Notes: generated by a model from the sequence alone, not told the origin. 64,000 nt of DNA from Pseudarthrobacter sp. IC2-21 (GCF_034048115.1 NZ_CP139145.1:3162001-3226000); one strand, 5' to 3'. Shown: positions 9,444 to 18,333, counted from the first letter of the stretch. Made by a program: numbers and translations.

Positions 9444-10511
9444 CTAGAGCGTCAGCCCGATCAGCAGCGGTTCGGGGTGCAGTTCAATGCCAAAGCGTTC
9501 GACGACGCCGCCCCGCACCTCGCGTGCGATCGCCAGCATGTCCTTGGCGCTGGCTGAGCCGCGGTTGGTGATGGCCAGGGTGTGCTTCGTGGACAACGCG
9601 GCCCGGCCGCCCGAGGCACTGTCCGGTTCCAGGCCGTAGCCCTTGCCGAATCCCGCCTGGTCGATCAGCCAGGCCGCGGAGAGCTTGACCATCCCGTCAA
9701 CACCGGCAGGATACTGAGGCGCCGAGTCAGGCAGGGTGGCCGCCACGTCAACGGGAACGACCGGGTTGGTGAAGAAGGAACCGGTGGAATAGGTGTCCCG
9801 GTCCGCAGGGTCCAGCACCATGCCCTTGGAGGCGCGCAGTCGCAGCACTTCACGCCGGACATCATTGGAGTAGGCCCGCTTGCCGGGTTCAACGCCCAGG
9901 AATCGGGCAAGTTCGGCGTAGCGGATGGGCGCACTCATCCGGCCGATGGGCAGCTGGAACTCAACGGTCAGCACCACGTAGCGCGGTGAGCCGTCCACGG
10001 TGGTCTGCTTCAGAAGGGAATCGCGGTAGCCAAACTTCAGCTCCGAGTTGGTGAAGGTCTGCACCGCATTCCGGGTACGGTCCCACGTGCGGACCGCGGC
10101 GATGGTCTGCGAAACGTCCGAGCCGTAGGCGCCAACGTTCTGCACGGGCGTGGCCCCGGTGGCGCCGGGGATTCCGGAGAGCGCCTCGATCCCGGACCAG
10201 GCGTGCAGGACAGCGTGCTGCACCAGGGCGTCCCAGTTGTGCCCCGCCTGCACCACCACGGCCACACCGCCGCAGGAGTCCTCGGCGTTGACAGCGAACC
10301 CCTCCGAGGCGATCTTTACCACGGTGCCGGGGAACCCGTCGTCGGAAATCAGCAGGTTGGAGCCGCCGCCGATGATCAGGAGCGGCTCCCCCGCGGCGTC
10401 GGCGGTGCGGACGGCGTCGATGATCTCGGCCTCGGTCCGGGCTTCAACATATTTGCCGGCAGGGCCCCCGACGGCGGCCGTGGTCAGGTGGGAGAGCAGA
10501 ATGGAAGTCAC
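9444..10511 (-). CDS. murB: UDP-N-acetylenolpyruvoylglucosamine reductase MurB
   Basis: MurB reduces enolpyruvyl-UDP-GlcNAc to UDP-MurNAc with NADPH and FAD, the second committed step of peptidoglycan synthesis. The FAD-binding part shows LIIGGGSNLLISD and the IPGATGATPVQNVGAYG block. The substrate-binding part has the catalytic serine in TGSFFTNPV and ends with a glutamate in ELHPEP. The 355-residue length is that of the E. coli-like type I enzyme. It lies 43 bases downstream of the MaoC pair and 30 bases upstream of the AlkZ-like gene, all leftward. Confidence 0.96.
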   Translation of the reverse strand: MTSILLSHLTTAAVGGPAGKYVEARTEAEIIDAVRTADAAGEPLLIIGGGSNLLISDDGFPGTVVKIASEGFAVNAEDSCGGVAVVVQAGHNWDALVQHAVLHAWSGIEALSGIPGATGATPVQNVGAYGSDVSQTIAAVRTWDRTRNAVQTFTNSELKFGYRDSLLKQTTVDGSPRYVVLTVEFQLPIGRMSAPIRYAELARFLGVEPGKRAYSNDVRREVLRLRASKGMVLDPADRDTYSTGSFFTNPVVPVDVAATLPDSAPQYPAGVDGMVKLSAAWLIDQAGFGKGYGLEPDSASGGRAALSTKHTLAITNRGSASAKDMLAIAREVRGGVVERFGIELHPEPLLIGLTL

Positions 10512-10554
10512 GCGTCCACACTATCGGGAATTCCGGCGAACCCCCGGGGTACGG

Positions 10555-10992
10555 TCAGGACAGCCGGACGACGGCCTGGGCCTTCATCAGGACTTTCTGC
10601 CCGGCGGAAACGACGGTGAGGTCCACGCGCGCGGTTCCCGCATCGGCGTCGAGCTTTCCAACGGCGCCGCTCACCTCGATGGTGGCACCGGGCTCGTCGG
10701 TGCCCGTAGTGTCGGTGACCAGGACCGGTTTGGTGAAGCGGGTCTGGAAGTCCACGACGGCGGCAGGGTCACCTGCCCAGTCGGTCACCAGCTGCACTGC
10801 GGCCCCCATGGTGAACATACCGTGAGCGATGACGCCGGGCAGTTCCACACTGGTGGCGAAGGCTTCGTTCCAGTGGATGGGGTTGAAGTCGCCGGACGCG
10901 CCGGCATACTTGACGAGGTCCGTGCGGGTGACGGCGATAGTGCGGCTGCCGATGTCCTGGCCGGCGCTGAGTTCGTGGAAGCTGGGGCTCAT
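10555..10992 (-). CDS. MaoC-type hot-dog dehydratase (HadB-like)
   Basis: This 145-residue protein carries the hydratase 2 signature YAGASGDFNPIHWNEAFA, with the aspartate and histidine of (R)-specific enoyl hydratases, then GVIAHGMFTMG. It follows the partner gene at 10995-11462 by two bases. In mycobacteria the equivalent pair HadA-HadB forms a heterodimeric 3-hydroxyacyl-ACP dehydratase, with HadB supplying the catalytic residues. Micrococcaceae do not make mycolic acids, so the substrate here is open. Confidence 0.88.
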   Translation of the reverse strand: MSPSFHELSAGQDIGSRTIAVTRTDLVKYAGASGDFNPIHWNEAFATSVELPGVIAHGMFTMGAAVQLVTDWAGDPAAVVDFQTRFTKPVLVTDTTGTDEPGATIEVSGAVGKLDADAGTARVDLTVVSAGQKVLMKAQAVVRLS

Positions 10993-10994
10993 GG

Positions 10995-11462
10995 TTATTG
11001 TCCCTCTCCGCGGACCAGGATGGATGAAGTGGTGGTGGCGACGGCTTCGCGCGGCTCGGCTCCACCATCCGTCAGCGCGAAGATTTCCGCGCGGGTGGTG
11101 ATCATGGCGCCGCCGCCCATGGCGCGCACGCCGTCCACGTGCAGTTCCGCTACCAGCCTGTCCCCGGCGAAAATCGGGCGGTGGTGGATGAAGCGCTGGT
11201 CGGCGTGGACCACGCGGGTGAAGTCGATGCCGGCGTCCGGGTCCTCGACTAGCTGTGCGTCGGCGCGCTGCGCGATGATGATGGCGAAGGTGGGGGGCGC
11301 CACCAGGTCGGTGTGGCCGAGGGCCTTGGCGGCCTCGACGTCGAAGTGGGCTGGGTGCGTTGCCTTGACGGCCCGGGCGAACTCGCGGATTTTCTCGCGG
11401 CCAACGTCGTACACCTCTGCGGCAGGGTAGCTGCGGCCCTGCAGGTCCGGATTGATAGTCAT
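10995..11462 (-). CDS. MaoC N-terminal-type hot-dog protein (HadA-like partner)
   Basis: The ATG at 11462 (MTINPDLQGRSYP) is preferred over the longer frame because it matches the usual start of the family and gives 155 residues. The sequence has VAPPTFAIII and the hot-dog core but lacks the D-x-N-P-x-H signature of active hydratases. This is as expected for the stabilising subunit that pairs with the next gene. A position upstream of murB recurs in other actinobacteria. It faces the ArsR gene across a 113-base gap that contains an operator-like palindrome. Confidence 0.85.
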   Translation of the reverse strand: MTINPDLQGRSYPAAEVYDVGREKIREFARAVKATHPAHFDVEAAKALGHTDLVAPPTFAIIIAQRADAQLVEDPDAGIDFTRVVHADQRFIHHRPIFAGDRLVAELHVDGVRAMGGGAMITTRAEIFALTDGGAEPREAVATTTSSILVRGEGQ

Positions 11463-11516
11463 GGCCTCAAGCCTATCGTTCCCCTGCATCCCGGGGAGGT
11501 CTTGCGCCCTCCTGAT

Positions 11517-11539
11517 ATGATGGATTCATCATTCCATCA
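11517..11539. promoter_or_regulatory. Overlapping palindromes, probable operator of the ArsR regulator
   Basis: ATGATG and CATCAT (11517-11522, 11527-11532) flank GATT as a perfect inverted repeat. A second perfect repeat, TGATGGA and TCCATCA (11518-11524, 11533-11539), overlaps it. The site is 37 bases upstream of the ArsR start and between two divergent genes, the usual place for an autoregulatory ArsR operator. Confidence 0.6.
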
Positions 11540-11575
11540 AGTGGCCTCTTGCAGGGTCACAGAGGAGAACTGCCC

Positions 11576-11956
11576 ATGTTGTCTCCCGCCCAGGCTCCGC
11601 TGTACGAGATCAAGGCCAACCTGTTCAAGGCGCTGGCCCACCCTGCCAGAATCCGCATTTTGGAGCTCCTCGCCGCCGCGCCGGAAAACACCGCCGCGGT
11701 GAGCTACCTCCTGAGTGAAACCGGGCTGGAGGCCTCCCACCTGTCCCAGCACCTGGCCACGCTGCGCAGGCACAAGGTGGTGACGTCGGTACGGAGCGCC
11801 AATGCGGTGACCTACAGGCTGGCGCACCCGGGTGTTTCGCAACTGCTGGCCATCGCCCGCACGTTCCTGCTGGACGGCCTCGCCGACTCCAACGAACAGC
11901 TCCGGCTGGCACAGCAACTGCCCGGCGGCCACCTCTCCTCCGAGTCGGCCTCGTGA
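11576..11956 (+). CDS. ArsR-family winged-helix regulator without cysteines
   Basis: This 126-residue protein shows the ArsR fold: NLFKALAHPARIRILELL, then the recognition helix ASHLSQHLATLRRHKVV and a wing. The ATG at 1576 bases into the eleventh kilobase (11576) follows AGAGGAGAA. It contains no cysteine, and the ELCVC metal-binding loop of arsenic and cadmium sensors is replaced by ENTAAVSYL, so thiolate metal sensing is not possible. Its stop overlaps the GTG of the SulP gene (GTGA), so regulator and transporter are translationally coupled. It probably represses its own operon through the palindromes upstream. Confidence 0.88.
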   Translation: MLSPAQAPLYEIKANLFKALAHPARIRILELLAAAPENTAAVSYLLSETGLEASHLSQHLATLRRHKVVTSVRSANAVTYRLAHPGVSQLLAIARTFLLDGLADSNEQLRLAQQLPGGHLSSESAS

Positions 11957-13629
11957 GCACCGACCTGCGCCGGAGTGCAACCGGGCTCGCCCGCTTCCTG
12001 CCGTCCAGGGCGGACTATGCCGGTCTCCGGCAGTCATGGCGGACTGACGTATTCGCCGGGATCACCGTGGGGATCGTGGCGCTCCCCCTGGCCCTGGCCT
12101 TCGGAGTCAGCTCCGGAGTGGGTGCTGAAGCAGGACTGATCACGGCGATCGTGGCCGGGCTGGTGGCCGCCGTCATGGGCGGCTCCCACGTCCAGGTCTC
12201 GGGACCGACCGCGGCCATGGTGGTGGTCCTGGCGCCGGTGGTGGCAGTCCACGGCACCGGGAGTGTGGCCCTGCTGTCCCTGATGGCCGGGGTCATGGTC
12301 TGCCTGCTCGGCATCAGCGGCCTTGGGAAGGCCGTGGCCTTCATCCCCTGGCCGGTGGTGGAAGGCTTCACGCTGGGCATCGCCGCCATCATCTTCCTCC
12401 AGCAGGTGCCCCTGGCCACCGGAACCGCCGGGACTCCGGGTCACAACACCCTGCTGGCGGCCATCGAGGCCGCATCCCGGGCTGAAGCACCCACGGTCCT
12501 GCTGACCCTCGCACTCGTGGCGGGAGTCGCCGTCGTGATGGTGCTGGTCCAGAAATACTTCCGGGCCCTGCCGGCAAGCCTGCTCGCGGTGCTGCTGGCG
12601 ACGGCGGCTGCCGAACTTCTGCGGCTGGACGTGCCCCGGATCGGTGCGCTGCCGCACTCCCTGCCCTCCCCCTCGCTGCCGGCCATGGACCCGGCATCCC
12701 TCGGCGCCTTGGCGATGCCCGCCGTCGCCATCGCTGCCCTTGCCGCAATTGAATCTTTGCTCTCGGCCCGCGTCGCCGGCGGGATGGCCGGTCCGGACGG
12801 GACGCCGAGCGGGGCCTACATTCCGGACCGCGAACTGACGGGCCAGGGCCTGGCCTCCATCGCCGCCGGACTGTTCGGCGGGATGCCGGCCACCGGGGCC
12901 ATCGCCCGGACCGCCGTGAATGTGCGCTCAGGGGCGAAGACCCGCCTGTCCGCCGCGGTCCATGCCGTGGTCCTGCTGGGCATTGTCTACCTGGCTGCCG
13001 GGCTGGTGGGCAGCATCCCGCTCGCGGCCCTGGGCGGCGTGCTGATGGTCACGGCAACGCGGATGGTGTCCCAACGCACGGTGGCCGCGATCCTGCGCTC
13101 CACCCGCTCGGATGCGGCCGTCTTCGTCCTGACGGCAATCATCACCGTGGCGTTCGACCTGATCGTGGCGATCCAGATCGGGCTGGCCGCGGCGGCACTT
13201 TTCACGCTGCGGAAGTTCGCTTCCCTCAGCAGTGTGCAGCGTGAGGACATTGCCGGGCCACCCGCTGCAGGGGATGAACACATTGCCGTCTTCCGTCTGG
13301 ACGGGGCCATGTTCTTCGGCGCCGCGGAGCGCATTCTTCAGGAAATCAGCCAGGTCAGGGACGTGCAGGTGGCCATCATCAGGCTCTCCCAGCTGCGGAT
13401 GCTTGACGCCACCGGTGCGCACGCCCTCGTGGAAGTCATCTCCGCCCTGGAACTGCGCGGCATCACGGTGTTGCTGAAGGGTGTCCGGCCGGATCATCTT
13501 GCCCTGGTGACAAATGTTGGCGTGATCCGTTCCCTGCGCCACCACAAGCACCTGTTCGAGGACTTGCCGGCCGCCGTGGAACACGCCCGCAGCCATGTGC
13601 TTCGGAACGCAGCGGCAGCTACCGCTTAA
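11953..13629 (+). CDS. SulP-family anion transporter with STAS domain
   Basis: This 558-residue protein has the hydrophobic core of SulP carriers, starting with DVFAGITVGIVALPLALAFG and including SHVQVSGPTAAM. A C-terminal cytoplasmic STAS domain begins near residue 430 (IAVFRLDGAMFFGAAERI, LRMLDATGAHAL). SulP proteins carry sulfate, bicarbonate or organic anions; the sequence does not decide which. The GTG start overlaps the ArsR stop by four bases. The neighbouring ArsR regulator suggests a substrate-induced carrier. The last 11 bases overlap a convergent small gene. Confidence 0.92.
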   Translation: MSTDLRRSATGLARFLPSRADYAGLRQSWRTDVFAGITVGIVALPLALAFGVSSGVGAEAGLITAIVAGLVAAVMGGSHVQVSGPTAAMVVVLAPVVAVHGTGSVALLSLMAGVMVCLLGISGLGKAVAFIPWPVVEGFTLGIAAIIFLQQVPLATGTAGTPGHNTLLAAIEAASRAEAPTVLLTLALVAGVAVVMVLVQKYFRALPASLLAVLLATAAAELLRLDVPRIGALPHSLPSPSLPAMDPASLGALAMPAVAIAALAAIESLLSARVAGGMAGPDGTPSGAYIPDRELTGQGLASIAAGLFGGMPATGAIARTAVNVRSGAKTRLSAAVHAVVLLGIVYLAAGLVGSIPLAALGGVLMVTATRMVSQRTVAAILRSTRSDAAVFVLTAIITVAFDLIVAIQIGLAAAALFTLRKFASLSSVQREDIAGPPAAGDEHIAVFRLDGAMFFGAAERILQEISQVRDVQVAIIRLSQLRMLDATGAHALVEVISALELRGITVLLKGVRPDHLALVTNVGVIRSLRHHKHLFEDLPAAVEHARSHVLRNAAAATA

Positions 13630-13843
13630 GGTTCTTCCGGATCGTCTGGCCGCGCACCACAATTCCCACGATGTGCAGGACCAGCCCGGCACCGATGACC
13701 GGCAGCGAGGCTGTGGCCAGGCCCTGGTTTCCGGACGTGTTGCCGATCAGGTTCAGGATGATTCCGACGCCGATCAGCCCCATGGCACAGAAGACGGTGA
13801 CCTTGTAGGCGGTGGGCGCGGTGTTCCAGAATTCGTTCAGCAC
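13619..13843 (-). CDS. Small two-helix membrane protein
   Basis: This 74-residue protein has two hydrophobic helices (about residues 15-35 and 44-64) and a basic C-terminus (RGQTIRKNLKR). It overlaps the SulP gene tail to tail by 11 bases. It resembles small uncharacterised actinobacterial proteins; I cannot assign a function. Confidence 0.6.
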   Translation of the reverse strand: MLNEFWNTAPTAYKVTVFCAMGLIGVGIILNLIGNTSGNQGLATASLPVIGAGLVLHIVGIVVRGQTIRKNLKR

Positions 13844-13891
13844 CGTCCAATTCTAGCTGTGCGGTTCTGGCAGTCCGGTTCTGGCCGGCTT

Positions 13892-14516
13892 TCAGAACAG
13901 GGGTTCCTGCACGGCCGGCACTCCCGAGGAAAACTTCCCCAGGTTGATGGTGCGCGCCGCCAGGCTGCCGAGGTTCACCACAAACTCCGAGTCCGAGCCG
14001 TCCAGCCGGGCCAGGGCGTACGGCCCGCTGAGCGCCCTGACCGTAAAGCCGTGTTCGCCGGTCTCGAGGGTGTGGGGATAGGGATGGCGCAGCGCCGGAC
14101 CGCAGTGCGGCTGCCTGCGCGGGCCGCACCCAGCGCTCGTCCACCACGTCAAAATCCTCGACGGCGGCCTGAGCCAGCAGTGCATGTGCCCGCGCCGCGT
14201 GCCCGGCGTTGATTCGGTCCAGGGTGGCCTCGGGCGATGGGCAGGTCAGTGCCGCGGCCTTGGCGGCGGACCGGACCTGCTGGACGAGTCCGGCTTCCCG
14301 GGTGACCATGTCTTCCAGGACCTTGTGGTGTCCCAGGCAGAACCTGCCGCCGGCCACCCGGAAGCCGAGCCGCGCACCCGGCTGCAGGCTCACTTCGCGG
14401 AAGTCACCGGACGGTGACTGCAGGCGCATGACCGGAGTGCCGCCGTCGTACTCCGCGGCGGCGGACGGGGCGCCATCCCAAAAAACCCCGTGAACCAGGT
14501 ATCGCGTACCGGTCAC
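13892..14516 (-). pseudogene. Uncharacterised gene interrupted by a frameshift
   Basis: A GTG at 14516 opens a frame (VTGTRYLVHGVFWDG) that reads well to about position 14110 (VDERWVRPAQAA), then turns into low-quality arginine-rich sequence. A good protein continues in another frame from about 14100 (ALRHPYPHTLETGEHGFTV) to a stop at 13892. Joined, the two parts give about 207 residues without internal stops. One extra base, or two missing ones, near 14085-14125 explains the break. I do not recognise the family. It may be a real mutation or a sequencing error. The gene lies 41 bases downstream of the CitE-like gene on the same strand. Confidence 0.7.
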
Positions 14517-14557
14517 GGGGTCTCCTGTGGTGCCTTTGGACGTGGTGGTGCTCAGCG

Positions 14558-15421
14558 TCAGAGCGCCGGCTGCACCCCGAAAGCCACGGCGAGCTTCATG
14601 ATCTTTTCGGCGCGGCCCAGGCGGGGCAGGTCCGAACCGTCGCGGATGACCCGGCCGTTGGCCTCGAAGTCGTTCATAAAGTCCGTGGCCCAGGCAACGT
14701 CGGACGGCGTGGGGCTGATGACCTCGTTGATCACCGGGGTCTGGTCGATGGCCAGGCACAGCTTGCCGGTCATCCCCATCATCACCGTGATGCCGGTTTG
14801 TTCGCGCAGGATGGGGTGGTTGGTGCCGACGGTGGGGCCGTCGATGGGGCCCGGCAGGTTGCCCACGCGGCTGGCCACGACCAGCTTGGCACGGGGGTAC
14901 GCCATGGCCTCGGCGGTGGCCGCCATGCCGGTGTCGCGGCGGAAGTCACCGGAACCGAAGGCGAGGCGGAATGCTCCCTGGGCCTTGGCGATGTTGTTGG
15001 CTTCCTCGATGCCCACGGCGGATTCCACCAGCGGAATGACGGGGATCTTGCCGTCCATCCGGTGGAAGCTTTCGGTCACCTGGTCAGCGGACTCGGTCTT
15101 GGCGAGCATCACGCCGAGCAGGCCGGGGGTGCCGCGCAGTCCGGCGAGGTCGTCGGCCCAGAACGGGCTGGTGGCGTCATTGATGCGGACCCAGGCCTTC
15201 CCGCCGCCGGTCAGCCAGTCAATGACGTGCCCGCGTGCCTGGTCCTTCTGCGACGGGTCCACCGCGTCTTCAATGTCCAGGATGATCGAGTCGGCGCGGG
15301 AGACAGCCGACTGGTCGAACAGTTCGGGCTTCATGGCATTGACCAGGAGCCACGAACGGGCGATCTCTGCGGGGATGTTGCGTTCGGGCCGGATGGTCTC
15401 GGCGGCGATGGTAGACGTCAT
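14558..15421 (-). CDS. CitE-like HpcH/HpaI lyase-family protein
   Basis: This 287-residue protein belongs to the CitE branch of the HpcH/HpaI TIM-barrel family. It has RSWLLVNAMKPELF, the metal-binding SIILDIEDAVDPSQKDQAR, VRIND, VIPLVESAVGIEEA and LAFGSGDFRRDTG. Relatives cleave or make citramalyl-, malyl- or citryl-CoA, or hydrolyse malyl-CoA, with Mg2+. No citrate lyase partner subunits are nearby, so it acts alone. The exact substrate is open. Confidence 0.85.
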   Translation of the reverse strand: MTSTIAAETIRPERNIPAEIARSWLLVNAMKPELFDQSAVSRADSIILDIEDAVDPSQKDQARGHVIDWLTGGGKAWVRINDATSPFWADDLAGLRGTPGLLGVMLAKTESADQVTESFHRMDGKIPVIPLVESAVGIEEANNIAKAQGAFRLAFGSGDFRRDTGMAATAEAMAYPRAKLVVASRVGNLPGPIDGPTVGTNHPILREQTGITVMMGMTGKLCLAIDQTPVINEVISPTPSDVAWATDFMNDFEANGRVIRDGSDLPRLGRAEKIMKLAVAFGVQPAL

Positions 15422-15517
15422 GCTTCTACCGTATCCGGCCGGGCCCCGCGAGCGCTAAGCAGGACCGGCCCGTGTGATGACCAATACGAACAATAGCGTC
15501 CCGGCCGTTGAAATTTG

Positions 15518-15567
15518 GGTAGCGCTAACTGTCGTTATGGACCTTCAAAACGACAGTTAGCGCTACC
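15518..15567. repeat. Dispersed long-stem palindrome, copy 1
   Basis: A perfect 19-bp inverted repeat (15518-15536 with 15549-15567, core GTAGCGCTAACTGTCGTT) encloses 12 bases. The 28 bases 15548-15575 recur exactly at 31132-31159. The element abuts the stop codon of the aldo/keto reductase gene and could serve as its terminator. There is no T run. Confidence 0.85.
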
Positions 15568-15575
15568 TAGTTGGG

Positions 15576-16517
15576 TTAGGGGAGGTTGGTTCCCCGGGCT
15601 GCGATCCACAGCCCGTACCAGTCGGCCCGGGTCATGGCCTGCGCCACGCGGGCAGCGTCGGCGCAGGCGGCGATCCGGGCAGGATTCACGGTGCCGATAA
15701 CGGGCGCGATCCCGGCCGGATGCTTCATCAGCCAGCCCAGGAGGACGGACTCCCCCGTGGTGGCGTAGGTGCCGGCCAGCTCCCGGATGAGGACCGCCGT
15801 GGAAGTCTCGGCCGACGTCGGGTCTTCTGCTGCCGCGCCCGTGTACAGCCCCCGCGCCAGCGCGCCGTACGCCTGGAGCGTTACCCCGTTGCCGGTGCAG
15901 TACTCCAGGGTGCCGTGCGGAAAGCTGTAATCCAGCGAGTCCGGATGGTTGACCAGGACCTGGCTCTCCAGCCAGGCCCGCTTGAGCAGGCTCATCTCGA
16001 GCTGGTTGGCCACCACGGGCACGTCCAGCCGGTCCTGCAGTGCCCGTATCTGCGCGCCGGACATGTTGGACACGCCCACCTGCCGGACTTTGCCTTCGGC
16101 GAGCAACTGCCCGACGGCGGCAGCCACCTCCCCGAGGTCCGTCAGCGGGTCGGGGCGGTGCAGCAGCAGGACGTCCACGTACTCCGTCTGCAGCCGCTTC
16201 AGGCTGCCGCGCACCCGCTCCAGGATGGCGTCCCGGCTGAGGTCATAGTGCGTGGCCAGCCCGCGTTCATTGAGCCGGATCCCGCATTTGGTCTGCAGCC
16301 GGATCCGGTCGCGGAGCCCCGCGTCCGACGCCAGGACCTCACCGAACACGGCCTCGGACTTGCCGCTGCGGTAAATGTCCGCATGGTCGAACAGGGTGAT
16401 CCCCGCGGCCAGGGCGGCTTCGACGGCGGCAGCGGCCTCGTCCACATGGCTGGCGCCGTGCGGCTCGTCGGACCAGCTGCCGCCCAGGCCCATGCAGCCG
16501 TAAATGAGCTCCTGCAT
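15576..16517 (-). CDS. Aldo/keto reductase
   Basis: This 313-residue NADPH-dependent reductase shows the family tetrad in FDHADIY (Asp and Tyr), QTKCGI (Lys) and LLLHRPD (His). GVSNMSGAQI and the C-terminal PVIGTVNPARI, which binds the cofactor phosphate, also fit. The absence of an N-terminal leader and the opening YGCMGLGG resemble the YdhF branch. The natural carbonyl substrate cannot be told. It lies between the GH13 gene and the CitE-like gene, all leftward, with palindrome copy 1 directly at its 3' end. Confidence 0.9.
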   Translation of the reverse strand: MQELIYGCMGLGGSWSDEPHGASHVDEAAAAVEAALAAGITLFDHADIYRSGKSEAVFGEVLASDAGLRDRIRLQTKCGIRLNERGLATHYDLSRDAILERVRGSLKRLQTEYVDVLLLHRPDPLTDLGEVAAAVGQLLAEGKVRQVGVSNMSGAQIRALQDRLDVPVVANQLEMSLLKRAWLESQVLVNHPDSLDYSFPHGTLEYCTGNGVTLQAYGALARGLYTGAAAEDPTSAETSTAVLIRELAGTYATTGESVLLGWLMKHPAGIAPVIGTVNPARIAACADAARVAQAMTRADWYGLWIAARGTNLP

Positions 16518-16563
16518 CAGGCGGCATCCCTGACCGAAACCGCTGCCGGATCCGGAACCGGCA

Positions 16564-18300
16564 TCAGCGCAGCCACACGGTGGTGTTGCCCGGCAGTTTG
16601 CCGTCCTCCAGCGGGGAACTGCTGACCAGGACGTTGCCGGCGGGAAGCTCGACGGCGGTGTCCCCGAAGTTGGTCACGGACTGCCAGCCGCTGGGCCGGC
16701 TGAAGTGCAGGACGTCGGGATTACCGGTGTCCAGCCATTCCAGTTCTTCCGCCGACTGCAGTTCCCGGCGGAGCTTCAGCGCCCTGCGGTACAGCTCCAG
16801 CGTGGAATTCTCCGTGCCGTCCTGCGCCTCGACGGCGTACCGGCTGAACCAGTCCGGCTGCGGCAGGTGCGCGCCGTCCTCGCCGAAGCCGAACGAGGTC
16901 CCCTCAACCGTCCACGGCAGCGGAACCCGGCAGCCGTCGCGGCCCACCTCCACACCCTTGTTCCGGAAGAACGTGGGGTCCTGGCGTTCGGAATCCGGGA
17001 TCTCCGCCACTTCCTGCAGGCCGAGCTCCTCGCCCTGGTACAGGTAGGCGGAGCCGGGCACGGCAAGCATCAGCAGGGTCGCAGCCCGCGCGCGCCGCTC
17101 GCCGAGTTCCGTGTCCAGCTGGTCCTTGGGGCCGCCGGCCAACAGCCAGGCCTTCCCGTCCTGAGTGGCCATCTCTTTACCTTCGGGGCCCTTTGCCGGC
17201 TTGGGCAGTCCGTAGCGGGTGGCATGCCGGACCACGTCGTGGTTGGAGAAAACCCAGGTGGAGGACGCCCCGCTCTCCTTGGCCTCGGCCAGGTTGCGGG
17301 TGATGATTTCGCGGAATTCCTCGGCGTCGAAGTCGGCCTGGAGGAGGTCGAAGTTGAACGCCTGGCCCAGGCCCTGCGGGCTGGCGTAGCGGGCGCGGCG
17401 GGTGGCGTGGACCCAGGCCTCGGCGACGGCGGTGCGGGGCGGATTGTATTCGTTGAACACTTCGCGCCATTCGGCGTAGATGTCGTGAACGTCGTCGCGG
17501 TCCCAGAACGGATGGGAACCGTCTTCGAAGCCGTCCTCCAGCTGGCCTTCACGGGTCAGTTCCAGCTTGGACAGCAGCGGCTCGGTCAGGTCCTTGGTGA
17601 GCGCATGGGCCACGTCCACGCGGAAGCCGTCCACACCGCGGTCGGACCAGAAGCGCAGCGTCTTCAGGAAGTCGTCGCGGACCTCGCGGTTGGACCAGTT
17701 CAGGTCCGGCTGTTCCTTGGCGAAGATGTGCATGTACCACTGGCCGGGCGTGCCGTCGGGTTCGGTGATGCGCTCCCAGGCGGGTCCGCCAAAGACCGAG
17801 TCCCAGTCCGACGGCGGCAGCTCACCGTTCTCGCCGAGGCCGTCGCGGAAGATGTAGCGGTCGCGGGCGGCGGACCCCTTCGGGGAGGCCAGCGCCTCGC
17901 GGAACCATTCGTGCCGGTTGGACGAGTGGTTGGGGACGATATCGGCGATCAGTTTGATGCCTGCGCTGTGCAGGGCCTTGGCCATCTCGTCGAAGTCCGC
18001 CAGGGTGCCGAGCTTGGGATCAACGTCGCGGTAGTCGTCCACGTCATAGCCGCCATCCGCCAGTGCTGACGGGTAGAACGGGCTGAGCCATACGGCGTCG
18101 ATGCCCAAGGCTTTCAAGTACGGGACCTTGGCGGTAATGCCCTTGATGTCCCCCAGGCCGTCACCGTTGGAATCAGAAAAGCTGCGCGGGTAGATCTGGT
18201 ACACGGCGGCTTGGCGCCACCAGTTGGGATCGGCCGGAAGGTCAGATTCGGACAGGGTTGCCAGCGTGGCAGTGGTGGGCAAGGGGATGATCCTTTTCAT
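16564..18300 (-). CDS. GH13 alpha-glucosidase (oligo-1,6-glucosidase/trehalulose-hydrolase type)
   Basis: This 578-residue cytosolic alpha-glucosidase has the GH13 conserved regions DIVPNHSS, GFRVDVAH with nucleophile Asp229, AVAEAWV with acid/base Glu294, and FSNHDVVR with Asp355. VYQIYPRSFSDSNGDGLGDI is typical of the GH13 subfamilies that cleave isomaltose, maltose or sucrose. It is divergent from a ROK repressor gene, with an operator-like palindrome between them, so it is probably induced by its sugar. No sugar transporter gene is adjacent. Confidence 0.93.
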   Translation of the reverse strand: MKRIIPLPTTATLATLSESDLPADPNWWRQAAVYQIYPRSFSDSNGDGLGDIKGITAKVPYLKALGIDAVWLSPFYPSALADGGYDVDDYRDVDPKLGTLADFDEMAKALHSAGIKLIADIVPNHSSNRHEWFREALASPKGSAARDRYIFRDGLGENGELPPSDWDSVFGGPAWERITEPDGTPGQWYMHIFAKEQPDLNWSNREVRDDFLKTLRFWSDRGVDGFRVDVAHALTKDLTEPLLSKLELTREGQLEDGFEDGSHPFWDRDDVHDIYAEWREVFNEYNPPRTAVAEAWVHATRRARYASPQGLGQAFNFDLLQADFDAEEFREIITRNLAEAKESGASSTWVFSNHDVVRHATRYGLPKPAKGPEGKEMATQDGKAWLLAGGPKDQLDTELGERRARAATLLMLAVPGSAYLYQGEELGLQEVAEIPDSERQDPTFFRNKGVEVGRDGCRVPLPWTVEGTSFGFGEDGAHLPQPDWFSRYAVEAQDGTENSTLELYRRALKLRRELQSAEELEWLDTGNPDVLHFSRPSGWQSVTNFGDTAVELPAGNVLVSSSPLEDGKLPGNTTVWLR

Positions 18301-18333
18301 CTTGGGGTGATGGTTCCGGGTAGGGTGGGTACA

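Noticed and set aside
16705..18069. Forward open frame (454 codons) antisense to the GH13 gene
   Set aside because: The GH13 frame has all catalytic motifs; the antisense frame has none and no ribosome-binding site.
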